The notes below the pieces were generated by a model, which was given only the letters and a program-made list of their open reading frames with translations, ran no database searches and was not told the DNA's origin. Below are positions 51,108 to 59,878 of a DNA stretch of 64,000 bases, in pieces. The stretch covers positions 89,567 through 153,566 of the forward strand of contig CAZMUM010000003.1 of NCBI GenBank assembly GCA_964569385.1, in the 5' to 3' direction. How positions within the stretch are numbered: position 1 is the stretch's first letter; every line of letters starts with the position of its first letter. The position numbers were made by a program, and so were the translations under genes. Source of the stretch: JAADHX01 sp964569385. GTDB lineage: Bacteria > Actinomycetota > Acidimicrobiia > Acidimicrobiales > Poriferisodalaceae.

Positions 51108-52233
51108 CCCAGACCCCGACCACGCGATCATCGGGATCTAGAGCCACGACATCGGCACGGCGCCCGGCTTCGATCGAGCCGCGATCGGCCAAACCCATCA
51201 ACCTCGCCGGATTGGTCGCCGTGGCCAAGCTTGCGTCGACCGGCGCTGCCCCTGCCTTGACAAGGCTGCGATAGCAGCCATCCATTCCAATGGTGCTGCC
51301 GGCGATTGTTCCGTCGATCGTGCGAGCCGGCCGACCGCCTCCGCCGTCGACCAAACCTCGGCGGCGATGCGCTACCGAGTCGCTGACCGCGATCAACCGC
51401 GACCGCGGCTTGCAGCGAAGGGCTATCTCGAGTGCTCTGGCCGACACATGATGAAGATCGCCGATCACGCTCACTGACACTGCGTCCGTTGTTAGGGCCC
51501 ACGACGCAACTCCTGATTCGCGGTGGTGCACTCCTGACATGGCGTTGTACAGATGGGTCACGAGCGACGCGCCGGCTCTAACAACCGAATCGAGGCGTTC
51601 GTCGCTGGCAGCGGTGTGCCCGACAGCGACGCGTACGCCGCGATCGACAAGCGAGCGCGTTGCCTCAACAGCGCCCTCGGCCTCGGCTCCCAGGGTCATC
51701 AGCGACACGATGGGGTGCAAGTCGTCGATGAAACTATGACTTGTCTCGACAATGAGATGCCCTGGGTGCGCTCCGGGCCGCTCGCCAAGGAACGGACCTT
51801 CTAGGTGGACTCCTGCTATCTCGGGCAAGATGTGGCCGGTATCGACGCTTGATAGCGCCATGGCCGCGATGCGTTTGAGGATGTCGTCGTACTCGTCGAT
51901 TGCTCTTGTGGTTACGGTCGGCAGCCATGTCGTGACGCCAGACGCTGCCAGTTGTCGTCCGATCGAAGTCCACTCGTCGTCGACAGCAGTTGCACAGTGG
52001 ACGGACCCCAAACCATTGACCTGAAGGTCGACAAATCCGGGGACAAGCGTAACGTCTGGCACCGGCCCGTGGGCGGGCCGAACCAGCGCTATGTGCCCAT
52101 CGCGAACCTCGACGGTCGAGGGTCCAACGACACCCTCGGGCGTCACCACTCTGCGGGCCTTGAGCGAGAGTTCGCGGCTGTTACTGCGGGCGCGCTCGCC
52201 GTTGGGCTTGGTGTCGTTTCGAAAAGCCATCAC
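51076..52233 (-). CDS. nagA: N-acetylglucosamine-6-phosphate deacetylase
   Basis: 385 residues. VPGFVDLQVNGLGSV near residue 65, GVHLEGPFLGERPGAHP near 145 with the metal-binding Glu, AVGHTAAS, THLYNAM near 225, IGDLHHVS and VSDSV (catalytic Asp) all fit NagA. It removes acetyl from GlcNAc-6-phosphate during amino-sugar salvage, here perhaps cell-wall recycling. No nagB or phosphotransferase gene adjoins it. The start at 52233 has a second ATG one codon on. Divergent from the acyl-CoA synthetase. Confidence 0.9.
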   Translation of the reverse strand: MMAFRNDTKPNGERARSNSRELSLKARRVVTPEGVVGPSTVEVRDGHIALVRPAHGPVPDVTLVPGFVDLQVNGLGSVHCATAVDDEWTSIGRQLAASGVTTWLPTVTTRAIDEYDDILKRIAAMALSSVDTGHILPEIAGVHLEGPFLGERPGAHPGHLIVETSHSFIDDLHPIVSLMTLGAEAEGAVEATRSLVDRGVRVAVGHTAASDERLDSVVRAGASLVTHLYNAMSGVHHRESGVASWALTTDAVSVSVIGDLHHVSARALEIALRCKPRSRLIAVSDSVAHRRRGLVDGGGGRPARTIDGTIAGSTIGMDGCYRSLVKAGAAPVDASLATATNPARLMGLADRGSIEAGRRADVVALDPDDRVVGVWVSGQPAHGAS

Positions 52234-52256
52234 GTCGAACGCTACCGTCGTTGGCC

Positions 52257-54434
52257 ATGTCGATCGATTCTCACACCCTCTCCGAGGCTGATTCCAAAAG
52301 GCTGCTGGCCAGCCATGGGGTTCCTATTGCCGAAGACGTCGTTGTTTCAACAGCGATCGAGGCCGCTGCAGCAGCGACCGAACTGGGCTTTCCTGTGGTG
52401 GCCAAACTGTGCGGTGACAACATCGCCCACAAGACCGAACGAGGCCTCGTGCGGCTTGGGCTCACCGATGCTGCCGCAACCGAGGCCGCTGCTACAGAGT
52501 TGCTTAACGCGGCTTGTGCCGACGACGGCGTTGTCGGTGTGCTTGTCGCGCCGATGGTCAGCGGAAATCGCGAGCTCATCGCCGGGCTGCATCTCGACCC
52601 GGTGTTTGGGATGACGGTGATGCTCGGAGTTGGCGGGGTGTTGGCCGAGGCCCTTCGAGACGTGGCCTTTCGGTTGGTTCCGATAACGCGCGCTGATGCC
52701 CACGAGATGATCGCCGACCTCGCCACCCAGCGTCTTTTCGATGAGTTCCGCGGCGAGCCCGCTGTCGACCGTGAGGCCCTTGCCGATGTTGTCATGGGTC
52801 TTTCGGCTGCCGCTATGGCCGATCCGACGATCGTGTCGGCAGATCTCAACCCGTTGATCGTCAGCGGGGCTACGCCAATCGCGGTTGACGCCCTAGTGGA
52901 AGTGACGTCTCGCACGCCTGATCAGAGAACGCCTGACCAGACGACGCCTGTAGCCAACGCATCTGGATCGCATGGCTTCAATCCAACCCCAGCCCACTTT
53001 GAGGCTCTGTTTAACCCCGCCGGTGTTGTGGTGGCTGGAGCCTCCACTCACCCAGGCAAGTTCGGGTTCGTGTCCCTGCATAACCTGCTTGCCTCTGGTT
53101 ACAGCGGGCGGGTGATGGCTACCAACTTGAGCGGAGAGACGGTTCTTGGCATACAGACGGTGGGCTCGCTCGATGACCTCGAAGACGGCTCTTTTGACCT
53201 GGTGTTTGTTTGCACTCCAGCATCGACTAATCCCGAAATCTTGAGGGCCGCGGCACGTAAGGGGGCCAAGGCGCTGTTCCTGACTTCGGCTGGTTATGCA
53301 GAAGCTGGCGAGCAAGGCGAACGGGCCCAGGCAGAGCTCGTGGCCCTAGCCAACAACCTTGGCCTTTTGATAGCGGGTCCGAACGGTCAGGGTGTGGTCT
53401 CGACACCGGCGAACCTTTGCGCTCAGATAGTGGCGCCGTATCCGCCGACAGGCCGCATCGGTGTCGCTAGCCAGTCTGGCAACTTCGTGAGCTCGTTTCT
53501 CAACTATGCCGCAGCTACCGGGGTTGGCATCAGCCGGGCTGTGTCTGCGGGTAATGCGGCCCAGATCACGGTGCCTGACTACCTCGACTTCTACGCCAGC
53601 GATTCTGAAACCTCGGTCGGTCTGGCCTATGTGGAAGGCATCGTCGATGGTCGCGCTTTCTACGAACGGGTCAGAGCCATTGCCAAACAGATGCCGCTAG
53701 TTCTCATCAAGGGCGGAGCCACCGCGGGAGGAGCCAGAGCCGCGGCCAGTCACACCGGAGCAATGGCTGCCGACGACGCCGTGTTCGACGGTATGGCCCG
53801 CCAAGCTGGTGCTGTTCGGGCCCCAACCGTCGAAGCGGCCTATGAGTTTGCAGCAACATTCGCCACACAGCCGCTACCAAGAGGCCCGCGCACCTGCGTG
53901 CTGACCACCGCTGGTGGTTGGGGCGTCGTCACAGCCGACGCAATCCACTCGTCTGCACTCGAACTAGTCGACCTGCCTGACGACCTCGTGGCGGCCATCG
54001 ACGAGCATTTGCCGCCCCGTTGGAGCCGCAATAACCCGGTCGATCTTGCTGGCGGCGAGACCCGCGACACGATCCCTACCGTGATGCGCTTGATTGCCGA
54101 ACACGATGCCATCGACGCGGTGGTGTACCTAGGTCTCGGAATCCAATCGAACCAAGCCGCCATGATGAAACGCAGCTCGTACTACCCCGATCATGGCCTT
54201 GAGCGCATCGTGCAATATCACGAACGTCAAGATGCTCGTTTTGCCCATGCCGCAGCCGAAATCAGCGATGCAGTTGGCAAGCCGATCCTCACCGCCACTG
54301 AGCTAGCGGTATCTGACCCAAACAATGCTGGTCCCGTCGCGGTCAGAGACACTGGCCGCCTCTGTTACGCGTCGGCCAACCGCGCGGTCGATGCCCTCGA
54401 AGCAATGTGGCGATACGTGCTGCACCGGCGCTGA
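52257..54434 (+). CDS. ADP-forming acyl-CoA synthetase (ATP-grasp first)
   Basis: 725 residues. The N-terminal 230 residues are an ATP-grasp (beta-subunit) domain with LLASHGVPIAED, FPVVAKLCGDNIAHKTERGL and LHLDPVFGMTVMLGVGGVLAE. A CoA-binding/ligase domain follows from about residue 245 (FNPAGVVVAGASTHPGKFGF, GVASQSGNFVSS, ALELVD), with the phosphohistidine-type region SHTGAMAADDAVFDG. The usual order of acetate-CoA ligase subunits is reversed in one chain, as in other bacterial members. It makes acyl-CoA with ATP or releases acid with ATP formation; acyl specificity unknown. Confidence 0.88.
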   Translation: MSIDSHTLSEADSKRLLASHGVPIAEDVVVSTAIEAAAAATELGFPVVAKLCGDNIAHKTERGLVRLGLTDAAATEAAATELLNAACADDGVVGVLVAPMVSGNRELIAGLHLDPVFGMTVMLGVGGVLAEALRDVAFRLVPITRADAHEMIADLATQRLFDEFRGEPAVDREALADVVMGLSAAAMADPTIVSADLNPLIVSGATPIAVDALVEVTSRTPDQRTPDQTTPVANASGSHGFNPTPAHFEALFNPAGVVVAGASTHPGKFGFVSLHNLLASGYSGRVMATNLSGETVLGIQTVGSLDDLEDGSFDLVFVCTPASTNPEILRAAARKGAKALFLTSAGYAEAGEQGERAQAELVALANNLGLLIAGPNGQGVVSTPANLCAQIVAPYPPTGRIGVASQSGNFVSSFLNYAAATGVGISRAVSAGNAAQITVPDYLDFYASDSETSVGLAYVEGIVDGRAFYERVRAIAKQMPLVLIKGGATAGGARAAASHTGAMAADDAVFDGMARQAGAVRAPTVEAAYEFAATFATQPLPRGPRTCVLTTAGGWGVVTADAIHSSALELVDLPDDLVAAIDEHLPPRWSRNNPVDLAGGETRDTIPTVMRLIAEHDAIDAVVYLGLGIQSNQAAMMKRSSYYPDHGLERIVQYHERQDARFAHAAAEISDAVGKPILTATELAVSDPNNAGPVAVRDTGRLCYASANRAVDALEAMWRYVLHRR

Positions 54435-54496
54435 GGCCGGCCCAATAGTTGGGATGGCACCGGTTAGGCTGTCATTGGTGGCAGCATGGTGCGCTG

Positions 54497-55969
54497 ATGC
54501 GACGGGTCGTCCTGCTACTGGGGTTTATCGGGGCAGCTGTCCTCGTTTATATTCCGATCGGCGACCTTGTCGATGCCCGCGCCGCTGCCGACCAAGCCGA
54601 CCTAGCGGCAGCAACGAACGTTGTTCGTCGCTTTGCTGAAGCTACGACCGACATCTCGGGCTTCGATGAGACGCTGCTGTCCGTCGGTCGCGCGCCCGAG
54701 GCTCTGGCGCCTGATGTTCGCGACCGAAGCGTCGAGGCGTCGGTGTCGGCGTTGCTACTACCGGCCGGCTCTCCCGCGTGCACTGTTGTTCGCGTCGACG
54801 GGCGGGTGGTCGCGAGTTCGGGCACTGATGTTGCGATGATCCCGGCCTCGGTGCAGAAACTGCTTACCGCTGTCGCGGTGCTCGATACCATCGACCCAGC
54901 CGAACGCTTCGCCACCGTGTTGCTCGCCGGTTCGGTCGTGGATGGCATCGTCGAGCGAGACCTCCACCTAGTCGGCGGCGGCGATCCTATGTTGGCCCAA
55001 CAACGATATGCCGACGCATACTCGCGCCAGCCACAGCTCCTGACGCCAATCGTCGGGTTTGCAGAGCTTCTAACCGACGCCGGCATCACCAGAGTTCGGG
55101 GCCGCATCGTGGTCCATGATGATCGCTACGACGGCACTCGTTACGTCGAGTCGTGGCCAGATCGGTATCTCGACGAGAGCAACGCCGGTCCTGTTGGTGC
55201 TCTAACCATCAATGATGGCTTCGTCGAATGGGAACCTCAGCGCGTCGAAGCCAACGATCCGGCGGTGTATGCCGGCCAGGTGTTGTCGTCGACGCTGAGG
55301 GCAGCAGGAATCGGCGTCGATGGCGGGGTGCGGCGGGCCAGTGCCGACGAACTCGAGGCATTGGATGAAATCGCGCCGACCGAGTTGGGACGGCTGGAGA
55401 GCGCTCCGGTAGCTGAGATAGTGCAACAAATGTTGCGCGAGTCCGATAACAACACTGCTGAGTCGCTGCTAAAGGAGCTCGGCTACCGCGCCGAGGGGGT
55501 GGGCAGCACCGCGGCAGGCAGTCGAGTGGTCGAAGCCGCGATGGCGGCGAGGGGCCTCGATGTTTCTGACCTAGCGGTGATGGATGGTTCTGGGCTCGAT
55601 CGCGGTAACCAGGTTTCTTGTGGCCTGCTAGCCGAACTACTCGAACAGGTGGGGCCCGCTTCAGTTGTTGGTGAAGGAATGGCCGTCGCGGGCGAGAGCG
55701 GAACCCTCGCTCACCGATTCGTCGGTACCGAAGTTTCGGGCCGACTCTACGCAAAGACGGGGTTGCTCAACAATGTAAACGCATTGGCCGGTTACGTGCA
55801 GACTCTCGATGGCAACATCGTTACCTTTGCTCAACTACAAAATGGTGTGCCTCTGAACTCGCGAGAAGGGCTCAACTTCCAGGTCGAGCTTGCCAACGAA
55901 CTTCTTGGCGTAGCTCCTGGGCTCACCGCGGCCGAGCTGGTGAACCTGATCGATGAGATCGCGGATTGA
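54497..55969 (+). CDS. dacB: D-alanyl-D-alanine carboxypeptidase, PBP4 type
   Basis: 490 residues from ATG at 54497. N-terminal membrane anchor (VVLLLGFIGAAVLVYIPIG). Catalytic motifs of the S13 family are complete: SVQK at 118-121 (nucleophile Ser), SDN at 316-318 and KTG at 420-422. It trims D-alanine from peptidoglycan stem peptides or cuts cross-links outside the membrane. TGATG overlap with the Lon-substrate-domain gene indicates coupling. The upstream extension of the frame lacks membrane-anchor character and was not used. Confidence 0.92.
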   Translation: MRRVVLLLGFIGAAVLVYIPIGDLVDARAAADQADLAAATNVVRRFAEATTDISGFDETLLSVGRAPEALAPDVRDRSVEASVSALLLPAGSPACTVVRVDGRVVASSGTDVAMIPASVQKLLTAVAVLDTIDPAERFATVLLAGSVVDGIVERDLHLVGGGDPMLAQQRYADAYSRQPQLLTPIVGFAELLTDAGITRVRGRIVVHDDRYDGTRYVESWPDRYLDESNAGPVGALTINDGFVEWEPQRVEANDPAVYAGQVLSSTLRAAGIGVDGGVRRASADELEALDEIAPTELGRLESAPVAEIVQQMLRESDNNTAESLLKELGYRAEGVGSTAAGSRVVEAAMAARGLDVSDLAVMDGSGLDRGNQVSCGLLAELLEQVGPASVVGEGMAVAGESGTLAHRFVGTEVSGRLYAKTGLLNNVNALAGYVQTLDGNIVTFAQLQNGVPLNSREGLNFQVELANELLGVAPGLTAAELVNLIDEIAD

Positions 55970-56589
55970 TGGCGACCCCGATGTTTCCCTTGGGTTCGGT
56001 GCTTGTGCCTGGCATGGTCATGCCCCTCCAGATCTTCGAACCGCGTTACCGCGAGATGATGCAGCAGTGTGTTGCTAATCGGACCGAGTTTGGCGTCGTT
56101 CTAATCGCCAGAGGTTCCGAAGTAGGTGGCGACGAAACTCGCTACGACATGGGTTGTTTGGCCGAAGTGCAAAAGGCGGTTCGTTTCGACGATGGACGTT
56201 GGCAGGTCATTTGCATCGGAACGAGCCGAATTCAGGTGATCGATTGGGTAGCAGACGACCCCTACCCCCTGGCCAACCTGGACCCCGTGATCGAACAACC
56301 GCCCGAGGCCGACGAGATTTACCGTATCGACGGTCTTGTACAGCTGTTTCGAGCGACTCTTGGCGTCGCGGTCGAGATGGGTCTGACGACTGTTCCGGCA
56401 ACAATCGTCCTGCCCGCAGAACCTGTTTCGGCGGTTTGGAAGGTCTGCGAGTTCGCCCCAATTGGCGATCAGGATCGATTGAAGGTGCTCCAAACCATCG
56501 GCCTTGGCGATCGTATAAAGGTACTCAAGGGGCTCATCGGCGACGTCAGTGACCAGCTCAAACTCGAGCTTCAGCAGCCTCCAAACTGA
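55969..56589 (+). CDS. Lon-substrate-binding-domain protein
   Basis: 206 residues from ATG at 55969, one base into the dacB stop (TGATG). The LON N-terminal (PUA-like) domain is seen in MFPLGSVLVPGMVMPLQIFEPRYREMM and EFGVVLIARGSEVGG; the rest is helical with no ATPase or protease part. Stand-alone Lon-N proteins occur in many Actinobacteria and may bind substrates for degradation. Lies near the proteasomal ATPase region but in a different operon. Confidence 0.85.
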   Translation: MATPMFPLGSVLVPGMVMPLQIFEPRYREMMQQCVANRTEFGVVLIARGSEVGGDETRYDMGCLAEVQKAVRFDDGRWQVICIGTSRIQVIDWVADDPYPLANLDPVIEQPPEADEIYRIDGLVQLFRATLGVAVEMGLTTVPATIVLPAEPVSAVWKVCEFAPIGDQDRLKVLQTIGLGDRIKVLKGLIGDVSDQLKLELQQPPN

Positions 56590-56658
56590 CGACGCACCGC
56601 AAGCCCTCTAGTTCGTGGCATGCTGGCTCCCAGACGAGCGAACTACTGCGGAGGCCCG

Positions 56659-57000
56659 GTGGCCAAGAGCGACGACAAGAGCGACGACGAAGATGGCTTC
56701 GTAGGCGAGATTAAGGGGTTAGCTACTCTTCTCCAGGACTACGCCAAACAAGAGACTGTTGGCCCGCTAAAGGGCGTCGGTCGTTATGTGGCGTTTGGCT
56801 TAGCTGGCTCGATTTTGCTTTCGCTGGCCGGAGTCATGTTTGTGATGGCTGGTTTGCGGGCGCTTCAAACCCAGACTGGCACCGCCCTTACCGGGAATCT
56901 CTCGTGGATTCCCTACCTGATCATGGTTGTCGGGGCGGCGCTGATTATTCTGTTAGCCGTTAGGGCTGTCCTGCGAGATCCCGATGAGGCTGCATCATGA
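56659..57000 (+). CDS. Small two-TM membrane protein (Holin-X-like)
   Basis: 113 residues from GTG at 56659, with GCGGAGG before it. An acidic N-terminus (DDKSDDEDGF) is followed by a short helix (IKGLATLLQDYAKQE) and two membrane segments, about residues 45-65 (YVAFGLAGSILLSLAGVMFV) and 82-102. This is the pattern of actinobacterial Holin-X/phage-holin-superfamily III proteins, which are not phage-derived. First of three overlapping or adjacent small genes leading to trmI. Confidence 0.65.
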   Translation: MAKSDDKSDDEDGFVGEIKGLATLLQDYAKQETVGPLKGVGRYVAFGLAGSILLSLAGVMFVMAGLRALQTQTGTALTGNLSWIPYLIMVVGAALIILLAVRAVLRDPDEAAS

Positions 57001-57233
57001 GCAAAAAAAGCAAGTCAGAGGCCGCGGAGGCCGCCGAGAGCATCAGCCGCGACGACATCGAAGCCAGAGTTCGCCAGATCACTGGCGACGTAAATGACAC
57101 AGCCCAAACAATGTCAAAGGCGGCAGTAGCTGGCGGTTCGGCGCTGGTAGTGCTGTTGATAATCCTGTTCTTCTTGATGGGCCGGTCAAAGGGCCAAAAG
57201 CGCACCACCATCGTCGAGATCGTTAGAGTCTGA
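56997..57233 (+). CDS. Small single-TM protein
   Basis: 78 residues, ATG overlapping the previous stop (ATGA). A charged, helical first half (AAEAAESISRDDIEARVRQI) and one membrane segment at about residues 47-64 (GGSALVVLLIILFFLMG). No family recognised; similar small proteins are found upstream of trmI and mpa in related genomes, from memory. Probably works with its two small neighbours. Confidence 0.6.
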   Translation: MSKKSKSEAAEAAESISRDDIEARVRQITGDVNDTAQTMSKAAVAGGSALVVLLIILFFLMGRSKGQKRTTIVEIVRV

Positions 57234-57236
57234 GTT

Positions 57237-57479
57237 ATGGCGTTCATAAGTCGCTTTCTGGCCAAACGAGTTCGGCTTTTTGCCGAGACTGGTCTGCGTC
57301 GGGGTGCGAGCGGTAACGGAATCTGGCTTGCATTTGGCGTCGTGATTAGCGGGCTCCGGCTTGTGCACCGGTTGGGCAAACGCAGCCGCGACGTTGTATT
57401 CACCGAGGTACTAAAACCCGGTGAGGCCTTCAACATCACGCATTCGCTAATCGACCGCAAAGGCCGAGCGACGAATTGA
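57237..57479 (+). CDS. Small basic protein, possible membrane helix
   Basis: 80 residues. MAFISRFLAKRVRLFAETGL is basic and amphipathic; a moderately hydrophobic helix GIWLAFGVVISGLRLVHRLG lies at about residues 27-46, and the end (VLKPGEAFNITHSLIDRKG) is polar. Three bases after the previous stop and overlapping trmI by the TGATG arrangement. No family recognised. Confidence 0.6.
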   Translation: MAFISRFLAKRVRLFAETGLRRGASGNGIWLAFGVVISGLRLVHRLGKRSRDVVFTEVLKPGEAFNITHSLIDRKGRATN

Positions 57480-58297
57480 TGGCTGAGCAACGCTCGACCG
57501 ATCGCGCGGTGCTCAATGCGGGCGAACGCATCTTGTTAACCGACTCAAAGAAGCGTCGTTATCTCGTACATCTCGAGGACGGTGCCAGTTTTCATAGCCA
57601 TGCCGGGCTCATCGCCCACGACGAGATCATCGGCAAACCAGAAGGAACGGAGCTGCGAACTCAGTCGAACGCCAAATTCTTGGCGCTGCGGCCGACCCTC
57701 GTCGATCATGTTCTAAAGATGCCAAGAGGCGCCCAGGTCATCTACCCCAAAGACCTTGGCCCGATTCTGATCTACGCCGACATATTTCCCGGAGCCAAAG
57801 TGCTCGAAAGTGGAGTCGGTTCCGGAGCCCTTTCGACGACATTGTTGCGAGCCGGGGCCGAGGTGACCGGATACGAGATCCGTTCCGAGTTCGCCGATGT
57901 CGCACGCGAAAACGTCGTGTCGTTTCTCGGACCCGCTGCAATGGAGCACTACAACATCGAGATGCGCTCGATCTATCAGGGCATCGATGGCGGCCCCTAC
58001 GACCGCATTGTTCTCGACCTGCCAGAACCCTGGCATGTCACCGAACATGTCGGGGGTCAGCTCCAACCCGGGGGCATTTTGTTGTCCTACACACCCTCGA
58101 TTGCCCAAGTCATGCGTTTGCAAGAGGCCCTCCAAGCCACTTCGTTCACGATGATCGAATCGATCGAAATCATCCAGCGAGGCTGGTACGTCAATGGCCA
58201 AGCCGTGAGGCCAGACCATCGGATGGTGGGACACACCGGTTTCCTTACCTACGCGAGGTATCTCGGTGAGTCCGACGGCGGCGCACCTGTCCGCTGA
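57479..58297 (+). CDS. trmI: tRNA (adenine-58-N1)-methyltransferase TrmI
   Basis: 272 residues from ATG at 57479, overlapping the previous stop. A small N-terminal beta domain precedes the SAM-binding Rossmann fold: VLESGVGSGALSTTLLRAGA near residue 105 (GxGxG), EIRSEF, and the catalytic-region VLDLPEPW motif near 180. It methylates A58 in the T loop of tRNAs. In Mycobacterium tuberculosis the homologue Rv2118c is also near the proteasome ATPase gene, so this segment is conserved synteny. Confidence 0.93.
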   Translation: MAEQRSTDRAVLNAGERILLTDSKKRRYLVHLEDGASFHSHAGLIAHDEIIGKPEGTELRTQSNAKFLALRPTLVDHVLKMPRGAQVIYPKDLGPILIYADIFPGAKVLESGVGSGALSTTLLRAGAEVTGYEIRSEFADVARENVVSFLGPAAMEHYNIEMRSIYQGIDGGPYDRIVLDLPEPWHVTEHVGGQLQPGGILLSYTPSIAQVMRLQEALQATSFTMIESIEIIQRGWYVNGQAVRPDHRMVGHTGFLTYARYLGESDGGAPVR

Positions 58298-58331
58298 CCC
58301 TCTAGGTCACAGATACGATTCCAGTTAGTCG

Positions 58332-59495
58332 ATGAACCTCTTAGACATTCTCGTAGCTCTCTTTATCGTGTCCGCGGCCGTCGGCGGATACCGGGCCGGG
58401 TTTGTTTCGCGCGCGTCGGGTTGGATCGGCCTGTTGTTGGGCCTCGGAGCCGCCGTCTTCTTCATTCCGCTGGTGGTTTCGCTGTTCGATCGTTTCGACG
58501 ACGCCTGGGTTCTTCTTAGCGGCCTTGTTGTACTGGTTGCTGCAGCAGTTGCCGGACAGGTTCTCGGCCTCCAGGTTGGTGAACAGCTCCGGTCGGCGTT
58601 GCCCAACCGTGCGAGCGGCCCCGATCGGGTCGCTGGAGCGCTCGTTGGCGGGTTCGGGGTCCTGGTTGTTTTCTGGTTCCTGCTTCCGACCCTTGCAGCA
58701 GTTCCGGGCTGGACCTCCAACCAGGTCGCCGGCTCCTTCTTGGCCGAATCGTTCGAAGAGACACTGCCGATTCCGCCAGACACCCTGTCCGCCCTACGAA
58801 ACGCAGTGGGGGAGGAGTCGTTTCCTACGGTCTTTGAGGAGTCGACTTCGCTCATCGATCCGGGCCCGGCCCCGACTCGGTTGGAGTTGTCCGACGAGGT
58901 CGTCGCACGAGTCAGAGCTTCGGTCGTCCGGCTCAATGTTCGAGCGTGTGGCCGAACCCAGCAGGGCACTGGTTATGTGCAGTCGCCCGAACTCATCATC
59001 ACCAACGCCCACGTGGTGGCCGGTGGGTCCCAGGTCACGATCATCGACGACGTTGGCGAACACTTCGAAGGCACCGTGGTGGCCTTCGACGCTGAGCGTG
59101 ACCTTGCCGCGGTGAGGGTGGTGGGACTCTCAGCGCCGCCGCTCACGGCGGCCACGGCGCTGCCTAACTCCGCAGCAGCGACGTTCGGTCATCCAGGTGG
59201 CGGCCAGCTTCGAGTGGCGCCAGCTCGGGTGGCCGACGTGCTGCGAGCCAGTGGTCGAGACCTCTACGACGTCGATAACACCATCAGAGAAGTGCTGGTC
59301 ATGGCGGTGAGCCTACGCTTGGGCGATTCGGGTGCGCCGGTAGTGAATCTCGACGGTGGAGTTGTTGGCGTGGCCTTCGCGGTGGCCCCAGACGGCGACG
59401 ATACGGCCTACGCCGTCACCAACGCGGAGGTGATCGGCTTCCTCGACGAGAACGACACGACGACCCCAACGGGTGCTTCGGCCTGTCTTGGGTAG
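58332..59495 (+). CDS. marP: Membrane serine protease, MarP-like
   Basis: 387 residues. Four hydrophobic helices in residues 1-125 (CvpA-like) precede a trypsin-fold protease. The triad reads His227 (ITNAHVVAG), Asp257 (DAERDLAAV) and Ser333 (LRLGDSGAP), spaced as in mycobacterial MarP, a periplasmic protease needed for acid resistance that processes cell-wall hydrolases. A cysteine pair (VRACGR, SACLG) may form the known disulfide. Lies between trmI and the ferredoxin gene. Confidence 0.9.
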   Translation: MNLLDILVALFIVSAAVGGYRAGFVSRASGWIGLLLGLGAAVFFIPLVVSLFDRFDDAWVLLSGLVVLVAAAVAGQVLGLQVGEQLRSALPNRASGPDRVAGALVGGFGVLVVFWFLLPTLAAVPGWTSNQVAGSFLAESFEETLPIPPDTLSALRNAVGEESFPTVFEESTSLIDPGPAPTRLELSDEVVARVRASVVRLNVRACGRTQQGTGYVQSPELIITNAHVVAGGSQVTIIDDVGEHFEGTVVAFDAERDLAAVRVVGLSAPPLTAATALPNSAAATFGHPGGGQLRVAPARVADVLRASGRDLYDVDNTIREVLVMAVSLRLGDSGAPVVNLDGGVVGVAFAVAPDGDDTAYAVTNAEVIGFLDENDTTTPTGASACLG

Positions 59496-59505
59496 CGCCA
59501 GGTGG

Positions 59506-59739
59506 CTATGGCTCAATAAAGATGCACTCGCCGGGGCATTCTTCTGCCGATTCGATGACTGCATCGAGTTGAGCGTCCGGGAAGCCGGCTAAACCTTCGG
59601 AACCACCTGGGTCTGAGAAGATTTTGTCGCCCTCTTTTACGTATGCCAAGCCGTCATCGAGTAGTGCGAACACATCGGGTGCGATCTCTTCACAAAGACC
59701 GTCTCCGGTGCATAAATCCTGGTCAATCCAGACCTTCAT
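59506..59739 (-). CDS. [3Fe-4S]-type ferredoxin
   Basis: 77 residues. Cluster ligands fit Cys10, Cys16 and Cys68 (DLCTGDGLCEE and EECPGEC), with Asp13 where a [4Fe-4S] ferredoxin has its second Cys; an extra Cys72 exists. Acidic throughout, as for electron donors of cytochrome P450 or other oxygenases. No oxygenase is near. Start ATG at 59739. Divergent from the proteasomal ATPase gene, a placement that I recall from other actinobacterial proteasome loci. Confidence 0.85.
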   Translation of the reverse strand: MKVWIDQDLCTGDGLCEEIAPDVFALLDDGLAYVKEGDKIFSDPGGSEGLAGFPDAQLDAVIESAEECPGECIFIEP

Positions 59740-59811
59740 TGGTATTGCCTCTCTTTCGCCGCTGCAGGCGTCGACAGATTGTATCGACAGACAGCGGCCG
59801 CGATGTACATG

Positions 59812-59838
59812 TGTGACTACGAAAGTCGCGTGTAGGGT
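59812..59838 (+). promoter_or_regulatory. Possible promoter of the proteasomal ATPase gene
   Basis: TGTAGGGT with -10-like TAGGGT at 59833-59838 fits the actinobacterial TANNNT pattern and lies 40 bases before the start codon; a poor -35 candidate, TGTGAC, is at 59812-59817 with a short 15-base spacer. Upstream, TCGACAGA occurs twice (59771-59778 and 59785-59792). Weak evidence only. Confidence 0.35.
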
Positions 59839-59878
59839 CGCCGACGGGACTGATATGTCGGCAGCCAACGGAGGGCAG